The notes beneath the pieces are model-generated. The model was not told the DNA's origin and did no database searches. It was given only the letters and a program-made list of their open reading frames with translations. A program made the position numbers and the translations under genes. From assembly GCA_033557685.1 (NCBI GenBank), contig JAWQRN010000421.1:1-29923 (forward strand): DNA of 29,923 bases, given 5' to 3'. This document shows, piece after piece, positions 24,101 to 29,923 of the stretch. Within the stretch, counting starts at the first letter, position 1. Each line of letters begins with the position of its first letter. The DNA is from Sperchopsis tessellata. Taxonomy: Eukaryota > Arthropoda > Insecta > Coleoptera > Hydrophilidae.

Positions 24101-27100
24101 TTTGTGAGGAATTTTGAATTTGTAACATTGGTGTAGTTGGACTTTGCACAAATTCAACCAATGGCACATTTCCTTGTGCATAACTCTGTACTGCAGGTGT
24201 ACCATTTCTTGAATGAGTCCTTTGATAGTTTGGACTTGCAATATTTTGAGGCATACACCCATCTACCTTACCCACTTGAGAGAATTTTTGGGTTTGCAGC
24301 ATTAGTGAAACGGAAGGTGTTCTTGGACCGTGGATGCTTTGAGGTGTATTGACATTTGAAGCCATACTGCCTAGGTTTTGGCTCTGCATCATTGGTGAAC
24401 CATTTCTTGAAGGTGCTCTTTGATAGCTTGGATTGCTTATATTTTGAGGTACATTCATTTCTAAACCAACCCTTGATTGGGAGAAACTTTGAATACTTGT
24501 AGGTAGTCGATGGTAATTTTGACCCCCAATGCCTTGAGGAATATTATTCTCTAATTTAGCCATCCCTATATTTGAGAAACTTTGAACATTTTGTGGTACC
24601 TGTTGATAGCTTGGGTTGTTGATGCTTTGTGATACATTTATTTCTAATCCAACTCGAGTATTTGAGAAACTTTGAATACCTGGAACCATTCGCTGGTAAT
24701 TTGGGTTTGTAACACTTTGAGGAATATTTTCCACTAATTTGGCTGTTCCTACAACAGGGGAAAAACTAGGATGTCCTCCCTGATAACTTGAAGTGGTAAT
24801 GCTTTGCGGGATATTAACTGCCATATGTGGCCTTGAAATACCAGCTTCTTTCTGTTGGTATAGTGAACTGTCAACATTTTGAGGTGGATTATATGTTGAT
24901 GGGGATATTGCCCCGTGTAGTTGACTCTGCAATTTTGGGGTAACACTTTGTCGAGAAGATTCTTGATTTTTTAAAGGATACATGATTTGAGGTAGATCTT
25001 TTGAAGTAATATTTTCTTGTGTAAGATTATCGAATTTGTAATGCCTAGTTGACATCTGTTCATTTAAAGCAGTTTGGAAGCTTCGTGGTACAGGAGTGTT
25101 TCTTGGTGATATCATTGTATTAGGTTGTTTAAGAATTACTGGAGATTGTTTTCCATTTGAAACTGGCACATTTATATTATTTTTGATGTTTTCTGGAACC
25201 TTGAGCCTAGGAGATGATAGAGGAATTGGCTGGTTCACATTTTCAGTAAATGGAATGTTGTGTGTGTTAACAATGACTGAATTTCTTGGTATTGTTTCAT
25301 TTATTTGAAGATTTTCCCGATTTGGTGATATCACAGGCTGTGGAAAACTTGGGATAGTTATATTTGCATATCTAGGCAAATTAGGTTGAGCCACATCTCG
25401 TGTGTAGGATGGAATAGTCAAACTTGCTTCTCTTGAGGTTACTGATGGCCATGGACTTCGAGTGTTTCTTTTTGGAGACCAAATACCACTCTGTTGATAA
25501 TCAACAGGTTGCATGTGTATAGGTGAACTCCTAGGTGATATTTGTGGACTTGAAACACTGTTACTATTTTGAATTGCAAACTCTTTTAATGGTAATAATT
25601 CACTTTGTAGATGACCAGCTCGTGGTGTTGAAACTCGTGGTGATAATTGTTGATTTGGAACAGCTGGTATTTTGAAATCCAAAAACTGATTGCTTGTTTT
25701 CGTTGGTGATACAAGAGATTTAGGATTTTGCCTTTGTTCTGGACTTATCTGAGGTCTCATCATGCCCAGTGGCTGATTTTGGAACATGTTAGGCTGACAA
25801 GTTTGCGAATGTAAAGATTTTGGAATTGCATTTTCGATATATCTACTAGGATTTGTAAATTGAGATACTTCTAATTGTTTATGTAGAAACGGTGAACCAA
25901 TTGGAGTTGTTTTTGTTACATCAGCTGTATCTAATCCTTGATAATTGTGAATTGATTGATTTCTACCCTGCTCAGGAGGCAAATAAGGCGGTACTTGTAA
26001 AAAATTATTGCTCCTTGAATGTGTTTGTTGAGTATTTAATGGCTGCTTTGGTGAATGCTGTGAGATTGATGTTATTGTATTCTGAGATGATGGAAATCTT
26101 GGATGTGACATTAATGCAGCATTGGTAGATATATTCGAAGACGGTAATGGTGGACGTGGAAAACTCATAGATGCTTGATGTGGTACATTATAGTACTGAT
26201 TGTCAACTTTATAAAATGATGACCCCATTACACTTTTTTGCACCTCATTTTGAATGTTAAGAGATGGTAGTTGGGGAAGTGTAGCACCATTTTGAATGTT
26301 TTTGCTATATGGGAAGCTCAAACATGCTGTCTCATTGGCTTGATGAAAATTATTTTCTTGAACTATTTTCAATTTCTCATTTGGAAGACCATTTGTGTGT
26401 AAGTTTGGTGGCCTGAATGGTGTAGGTTTTGGTATATTTAAATTGCTTCCGGAAGTAGTACATTCTGTTGATAAAGGTGTTGGATATGGCACTTTTTGAT
26501 TCACCATCATCTTAGTTAAAGCTATAGAAGGCGATTGATTACTTTGACTTAATGGCGAAATCTCTTGGTTAAAGCTTGGTAAGACTTCCAAGTTTCTTGA
26601 AATGTTGCTATTTTTATTTTCAAGGTTTTGATTCTGAGGTAAAAATTGACGATGCAACTTCGGTAAACCTTGTAGATTGTTGTGAGATCTGTTTTCTTGA
26701 TATAAGGAGTTCTTTAACTTATTTGTAATTTCAAACTTTGGTAAATCAACAACAGAAGTAGTAATCTGCTGAACATTAAAGTTTTTTATGTTCATGCTAT
26801 GTATTGGACCTGTTATTTGACTAGTAAATTTTGGAGAGGACCCAGGGCTTTCCAATGGAGTATTATGACTATGAACAAAGTGGGCCGAGGGCTTTTCAAA
26901 ATTAAAAGCACTGGAGGTCTGCATTTCTTTGGAAGTACCAAAAGCTTTCGAGTTTTCTGTTGATGTTCTTTGTGGGTAAGGTTTGTCACAGTTGGGGTTA
27001 AGAAGGTCGCCACCACCATCGCTCAAATTTGGTAAACGATGATGGTGGCTATACAATAAAAAATGACCGGTCTTATTGTGGTCATTATTTTGCACCTCCT

Positions 27101-28117
27101 CAACTTTCTTGTCTCCGTTCTGTTGCTTATTTAATATCATAGTTTTTATTCTTGAATTTAATTCAATTCTCTGAGACTGCGAGAACTGGTTGTCTTCGTT
27201 CTGATCCGTTCGCATCTGGTCCGAGTCGGGTGGTTTGCTTTCTAATTGCTGGTGAGTAGGATATTGGATATGGACGTTCATCTGATGCTGTTGCTGATGA
27301 TGTTCTTGCATCATTTCCGTAGCGCCATATTTTTGATCAATTTTGGCACTTTCATCGATAGGTTGTTGGTGGGGGATGTTTTGATCCCATATGTTGTCTT
27401 GCCAGTGTTGATGACCAGCTTGTTGGGGAGATTCTTCTTGGATAGATCCGCTGTATTGTGTGCCTGGGTAACCACTAGAGTTGTGTGAAGCTAGCTGCGG
27501 ATGGCTGTTCACTTGTGGATACCCAGGCTTCTCGTTTCCCGAATTCTGGGTTTGCATGCTGCTGTTTACGTAGTTTGGGGCCGCATTCGAGCTTGGACTA
27601 AAGTTTGTACTGGATACTGATGTAAAAGCTCCGTTGTTTTGGTAGTTTGTTGTGGGATTGGTCACAGGAGTGTTTACCGTACTGTTTACGGAACTAGGGC
27701 GAGATATATGTCCTGATTGGTTTGTGTCTATGGTGCCTGTAGGTGTTGGTGGGGCTGCATAGTTTTGATTAGTCGTAACATATTCTTGATGATATTGCCC
27801 AGATATGTTATTTCTTTGGTTTGGTTGTGGTTGAGCTTGTGGTTGTTGTTGGGGTGTTTGAGGTTGTTGAGGCACAGGGCTGGGAGTGTGTGCATAGTTC
27901 CCATTCGTTCTTGGAGCCTGTTGCTGGTGATCTTGGGCACTGGGTGGTCTCGCATTTGTTAACACCTGTACTGGACCAGTGTAAAAGGTGTTTGTTTCAA
28001 AACCCGGCTGCTGGTATGCTGGTTGATAAATACCATTTGGATACTGTTGAGGATATCCTTCGAGCGTAGTTTGTGGTGCCGGAGGTAGTTGTTGGATGAA
28101 TTGACCCTGAGGCCATG
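13649..28117 (-). CDS. Tet: Tet methylcytosine dioxygenase gene, 3' part, four coding exons (5' end outside the window)
   Basis: TET enzymes are nuclear Fe(II)/2-oxoglutarate dioxygenases that oxidise 5-methylcytosine to 5-hydroxymethylcytosine and further; insect Tet has also been linked to adenine and RNA modification. Joining 28117-22361, 22022-21883, 21108-20372 and 15113-13649 gives one continuous frame. The junction residues match the family: YYTHL-G-CSSSL, CPLAKW-IIRRQ, and IEVLN-R-YECEV. All introns are GT-AG on the minus strand. The joined protein carries the Cys-rich domain and both halves of the beta-helix, with the HKD iron ligands, the distal His and the 2-oxoglutarate Arg all present. 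About 2.7 thousand residues are encoded here. The first exon begins in mid-codon, so at least one upstream exon, where a CXXC zinc finger is expected, lies beyond position 28117. Confidence 0.96.
15430..16440 (-). pseudogene. Non-LTR retrotransposon reverse transcriptase relic, jockey/CR1 type
   Basis: Translating leftward in shifting frames gives a recognisable series: IFEKHVQQRVLMYL (fingers), VCLDFSKVFWNDHHILLDK (motif A with the catalytic Asp), YKGIRGVPLQLFKNYLKN, then after a frameshift LDPLLFVIYIEDLP, then DNVSIFTTE (codons 15942-15937 read D-N where active enzymes have YADD). Next comes STNYLKSNIDKTTFF, and near the end LKIVTLPAMYIY and a DNNSYDTKGKG-like segment typical of the C-terminus of these ORF2 proteins. 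The endonuclease domain and early RT are missing, so the copy is 5'-truncated or interrupted at about 16440. Several stops and frameshifts make it dead. Confidence 0.85.
16460..17820 (-). pseudogene. Second non-LTR reverse transcriptase relic, RTE/Craft-like
   Basis: The minus strand reads, with several stops, KSVEYNIPLVLIFIVFHKAV, then IIEWNTIVKAL (motif A region, catalytic Asp lost). It continues with TDDIVLILGNLGETR at 17206-17160 (the ADD box, with Ala replaced by Thr and both Asp intact), then KKVGLKMNYTKPKS, LEFTGTTKHQI, RNAFNQ-VLPVMTYDVEFLTL, and close to 16490 AQDRNTWKTSRRGLCPAVDS. The VLPVMTYGAE-like and AQDRxxWK-like blocks are hallmarks of the C-terminal part of a large insect family of endonuclease-reverse transcriptases. 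The start is hazy: weak homology may extend to about 17820. It ends where the jockey/CR1-type relic begins, so one element probably inserted in or beside the other. Confidence 0.85.
17940..17964. repeat. (AT)n dinucleotide microsatellite
   Basis: A run of about 12 alternating TA units inside the Tet last intron, just beyond the 5' limit of the RTE/Craft-like relic. Confidence 0.95.
18264..19125 (+). pseudogene. hAT-superfamily transposase relic (ZMYM/KIAA1586-like lineage)
   Basis: The plus strand begins MKLGCTPCRKVETLGVREM, resembling the Cys-containing N-terminal segment of KIAA1586/ZMYM-like hAT-derived proteins. After stops and a large loss of the central region it reads WPEGINTQLTFGEVEIRNM, then LNESELIQGFREYIPKKTYP. 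Next is the hATC dimerisation signature around 18870-18900: SSERECWFSQMN, equivalent to the SERxFSxMN motif. It is followed by LLLKTRTFLALLFIKLV and NPSKYINLWLLRARH. Full hAT transposases are far longer, so most of the catalytic RNase H-like region is absent. Terminal inverted repeats were not located. It lies antisense to Tet in its last intron. Confidence 0.8.
19126..20371. other. Intronic AT-rich DNA, nothing recognised
   Basis: A minus-strand open frame at 20030-20308 is hydrophobic and matches no family I know. It overlaps another frame on the same strand, as expected of chance frames. No RNA gene or repeat is visible. Confidence 0.4.
20372..21108 (-). CDS. Tet: Tet exon: Cys-rich domain and first half of the dioxygenase beta-helix
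   Basis: The acceptor TTTCAG at 21109 opens on ATT, reading IIRRQDYNEKYLIIVKHRQG, and continues AFIVVCIVAWEGVISEDADS and RRCGTNENRTCACQGLDPDK. It then reads CGASFSFGCSWSMYYNGCKY, the near-invariant core of the TET Cys-rich domain that binds zinc and DNA. The beta-helix follows: VFEEQAVDCRLG, FSGVTACMDFCAHAHKDSHN with the iron-binding HxD triad as HKD (codons 20565-20557), then NNGCTIVVTLTKERTLKKPD, DEQLHVLPLYTIEATDEFGS and IEVLN. The donor is AG|GTAAGA at 20371. An open frame reaching GTG 21066 is not a real start; the coding exon runs back to 21108. The catalytic residues visible here are intact, so the enzyme is likely active. Confidence 0.97.
21109..21882 (-). other. Tet intron, 774 bp
   Basis: GT-AG on the minus strand (donor TGG|GTGAGT at 21882, acceptor TTTCAG at 21109), phase 0. 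The plus-strand open frame 21454-21708 inside it has no recognisable homology, and no other feature is seen. Confidence 0.93.
21883..22022 (-). CDS. Tet: Tet exon: Cys-rich domain segment (140 bp)
   Basis: A short exon completing a split Gly codon, then CSSSLINLRKDLETRIGVNG, KALRIEKVKYTGKEGRTAEG and CPLAKW. The YTGKEG...GCP-AKW pattern is diagnostic of the TET Cys-rich domain. The acceptor TTATTCAG lies at 22023, the donor GTGAGT at 22882 minus 1000, that is 22-1 thousand boundary position 21882-21881. The exon is too short to stand out as an open frame by itself; it was found by matching the family between its two neighbours, and phases 1 and 0 fit both junctions. Confidence 0.95.
22023..22360 (-). 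other. Tet intron, 338 bp
   Basis: The donor TTAG|GTGAGC (22360) and the acceptor TTATTCAG (22023) are in phase 1. The upstream exon frame stays open into this intron down to a stop at 22251, so the apparent open frame overshoots the true exon end by about 36 codons (EHYFFILIFFF and onward is intronic). Confidence 0.93.
22361..28117 (-). CDS. Tet: Tet giant exon: disordered Q/N/S/P-rich region leading into the Cys-rich domain
   Basis: One 5757-bp exon with 1918 complete codons. The acceptor TTGTTTCAG at 28118 and the phase (two bases of a split codon, then WPQGQFIQQLPPAPQTTLEG) show it is internal; the GTG at 27965 is not a start. The first 300 residues are rich in Gln, Asn, Pro and His. The middle is full of Ser/Thr-Pro sites. 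Residues about 1118-1275 hold 30-31-residue tandem repeats (PQ-S/N-I..P-S/N-YQ...QSF), and about 1275-1491 hold 59-residue tandem repeats. psi-K-x-E motifs occur as VKIE, IKKE, IKQE, IKHE and MKAE. The last 25 residues, CGCFPQDQLPPEPGSYYTHLG, start the Cys-rich domain. Such long disordered regions are usual in insect Tet; their sequence is poorly conserved. Confidence 0.95.
23650..24330 (-). repeat. Tandem coding repeat, 177 bp (59 residues), about 3.7 copies
   Basis: Equivalent points of successive copies on the plus strand fall at 23739, 23916 and 24093, exactly 177 bp apart, with a slightly shorter copy to the right. Each unit encodes a G/D-MR-L/I-DG start, PQN-(I/L), a NYQ(K/R) block, RNG-P-VQSY-QGN, LVEPVQS, P-LQ-Q and a terminal SQM. 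The last copy (lowest coordinates) is truncated and loses the RNG-P block. All copies keep the Tet reading frame. Confidence 0.92.
24290..24760 (-). repeat. Shorter tandem coding repeat, about 30-31 residues per unit
   Basis: Successive units start VENIPQSVTNPNYQ, INVSQSINNPSYQQ, NNIPQGIGGQNYHR and MNVPQNISNPSYQR, each followed by a QSF-like block and a GLE/KLE ending. The spacing is 30-31 residues (90-93 bp). The IPQ..NYQ portion is the same as in the adjacent 59-residue repeat, so the two arrays share an ancestor. Confidence 0.85.
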
Positions 28118-28920
28118 CTGAAACAAGAAATACTGCTTAGAATTACGCATTTTTATTGGTGTTAAGCATGATTCTCTCAAAATTGATTGGTTACGTGTAA
28201 GTATTATGATATGAGTAAGTAAGCAAGAAACTTTGAGAGAAAAAAAAATAAAAATTAATAACCTTTCTTAAATTACTTAAATTATAAGGCTTAGAGACTA
28301 TGAATAATTTGAAGAGGAAATAGAATATAATTTGAAATATTGAATTATGAAAAAAATATTACTTTAATAAATTCATATTTAATAGATTTGTTAAAAGAGT
28401 AATCAAAAATAAAACCAATTATTTGCATATAATTTTATTTTAGAAGATTGTTAAATCAACGAGTTTTAAGATAATTTATTTGACATAAAATGTAAACAAA
28501 CACCTACAAATAATAATTGAAAAGTGCTCACAATGTAAATGACAATTTCTAGTTATGATTACTTGTTTTATGTATAGAACTTCATATCTGTTAAAAGCAG
28601 GTACGTATCTGCTTAACGATCTATTATATTTAATGAGCAATTTCATTTCATTGGACATAATTGATATATCTGACGATATTACAAAATTTATTTCGCATAT
28701 TTAGTAAATTATTATAATGATCAATACTCTAACATTAAATCACAAATACTGAAAAATCGCTCTAAGGAAGGATTTTAAACAGACATAATATAAATGTAAT
28801 ATTCAGAAATATCTCGGTACTTAGGTTAAGAATATAAATATTTAAGTGATCCTTTTCATATTGTATTGCTGTATCTTAATTCTTTAACGAATATGTTGTT
28901 GAGGAGTAGGGCTGTTCCAT
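28118..28920 (-). other. Tet intron (partial), AT-rich
   Basis: This is sequence upstream of the giant exon, with a pyrimidine-rich acceptor just beside 28118. Only short chance frames occur (for example 28476-28658, minus). The donor of this intron lies beyond the window. Confidence 0.7.
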
Positions 28921-29556
28921 ATTACACATATAAGGGTGAATGTCAAGAAAGGAAATAACCAACTGTCTATAAACTTTTACTTATAATCTCGTCGAACAGT
29001 TTCGAGGCATCGTGCCTCATGAATTTATTAGATGTGCCCTCTGGTTTTCATATTTCTACATTATGGAGACTTCTGGCTTGAATTATACTAAACATATTTG
29101 AAATCTTCATATCTCGTTTAATGTTTACATTAGTTTATATATCTGTTGAGGCATGTATTTTGGCTAGAAACATAATCTCATTTGTCCTTTGATTTATTGT
29201 CTTGATTAACAGTAGGTTTTAACTTTTGATTTTGTTTTCTTGTTTGTTATCAACTGTTGTATATTGGATTGCCTGCGACCTAAACTTGTTTCCTGTTTTT
29301 AACTTGCCGGCATTTTCCTTGCTGTACCTTGAGGCTCGATTTTCAATTTTTTAAATTGTTGTTTATTTTTATACTTTTTCATATACATTTGACGCTACAT
29401 TTATTCACATTTATGTTTATTTTATTTTGCATCTACTAACTAGTCTAGTTTCTTTTATAGTTTGCCCTGAAAATGGGGCACGATGCCTGGAGACCGGTCA
29501 ACTAGCTTATAAGTAAATATTTATATACATTTGGTTGTCACCCTTGTATGTGTTAC
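28921..29556. mobile_element. Inverted-repeat element with hairpin motifs in both arms
   Basis: The left arm, 28921 to about 29022, and the reverse complement of the right arm, about 29465-29556, align in order. They share AAGGGTGA, a TATAAA..TTTACTTATAA block, and the core AGGCATCGTGCC. There are about 12 mismatches over the best 62 bp, and an insertion of about 20 bp in the left arm. The 440-bp centre is T-rich and has no open frame. Each arm carries a short hairpin (GAGGC/GCCTC on the minus strand at 29015-29003; GGGGCA..TGCC on the plus strand near 29474). It could be a foldback or MITE-like element, or paired termini of a Penelope-like element. No coding evidence decides between these. 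Confidence 0.7.
29465..29505 (+). ncRNA. Hammerhead-like hairpin motif, decayed (tentative)
   Basis: The plus strand reads CCTGAAAATGGGGCACGATG and then CCTGGAGACCGGTC. This has the layout CTGANGA, short helix, GAAA of a hammerhead ribozyme core, but with A for G in the first box and GAGA for GAAA in the second. An unpaired base also sits before the helix. If it was ever a ribozyme it should be inactive now. The resemblance is inferred by eye. Confidence 0.3.
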
Positions 29557-29923
29557 AATTCTTTGTTTAATGAAATTGTTTCTCCACGATCTCTTATCCA
29601 TCTGAGCGATATTTTGTATCACCACCACCAATTTTAACCAATGATTGTAGGGACATTTTTTCTTGGATATTTCTTTTAAAGTTGTATGTGAGAGAATAGT
29701 GGTTTTGCTAATATTATTTTTTTATATAATACTTTTGTAAGAAATTTGATTGAGTATTATGTTATCAATGGGTGGTGTTAATTAAATTAAATAAAAAAAA
29801 ATATAGATCAAAAATACCTATCGCTACATGTCAAATTGTATAATACCAAATAAAATGTGCTACGATCATTTTGGGATCGAATCCCTTCTTCAGGCTGTCA
29901 GCTCCTGTTGGTGGCTGATAGTA
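29557..29923. other. AT-rich DNA ending in another hairpin motif
   Basis: No gene is seen. Close to the edge, the minus strand at about 29896-29861 reads CCTGAAGAAGGGATTCGATC and then CCAAAATGATC. It contains a perfect GGGAT/ATCCC hairpin directly after a CTGAAGA box, the same layout as in the inverted-repeat element. It probably marks another element cut by the window end. Confidence 0.5.

Noticed and set aside
27965..27965. Apparent GTG start of the large Tet frame
   Set aside because: The frame is open upstream to a strong acceptor at 28118 and the exon begins in mid-codon, so this is not a translation start.
22480..28069. Many plus-strand open frames of 60-82 codons opposite the giant Tet exon
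   Set aside because: They are antisense shadows of the long repetitive Tet frame and have no independent support.
1..29923. CRISPR arrays, prokaryotic operons, tRNA or rRNA genes
   Set aside because: No regularly spaced repeats of that type, no ribosome-binding sites with bacterial gene spacing, and no cloverleaf or rRNA core sequence noticed; the spliced Tet gene shows that this is eukaryotic DNA.

Overview
The window looks like nuclear DNA of an insect. It is strongly AT-rich, has spliced genes, and carries old insect-type transposons: a Tc1/mariner relic, two non-LTR reverse transcriptases, a hAT relic and an inverted-repeat element. A beetle would fit this mix, but that is only a guess; nothing here fixes the order.

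The one real gene is the 3' part of Tet (ten-eleven translocation methylcytosine dioxygenase) on the minus strand, from about 28117 down to 13649. Four coding exons can be joined with consistent splice sites and phases: 28117-22361 (a 5.76 kb exon, low-complexity Q/N/S/P-rich protein ending at the start of the Cys-rich domain), 22022-21883, 21108-20372 (Cys-rich domain, first half of the double-stranded beta-helix with the HxD iron ligands) and 15113-13649 (disordered insert, second half of the beta-helix with the distal His and the 2-oxoglutarate Arg, stop codon). The first exon(s), where a CXXC domain would be expected, lie beyond the right edge.

The 5.26 kb last intron (15114-20371) holds decayed mobile elements: a jockey/CR1-type reverse transcriptase relic (about 15430-16440), an RTE/Craft-like reverse transcriptase relic (about 16460-17820), an (AT)n tract, and a hAT transposase relic of the ZMYM/KIAA1586-like kind on the plus strand (about 18264-19125).

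Left of Tet (1-13648) there is no recognisable intact host gene. It holds an (AT)n tract, two unrecognised overlapping open frames (365-978), a mariner relic with a central deletion (1408-2480), possible broken coding scraps (4076-4615, 5253-5742), a diverged 323-bp tandem duplication (6036-6697) and about 7 kb of AT-rich DNA that includes the Tet 3' UTR.

Right of the large exon is an intron fragment. It contains a 636-bp inverted-repeat element (28921-29556) whose arms carry a short hairpin flanked by CTGANGA-like and GAAAC-like boxes. A third motif of the same architecture sits at the window edge. These recall the hammerhead-type motifs of Penelope-like elements. Together with the tandem protein repeats inside Tet, they are the most interesting observations here.
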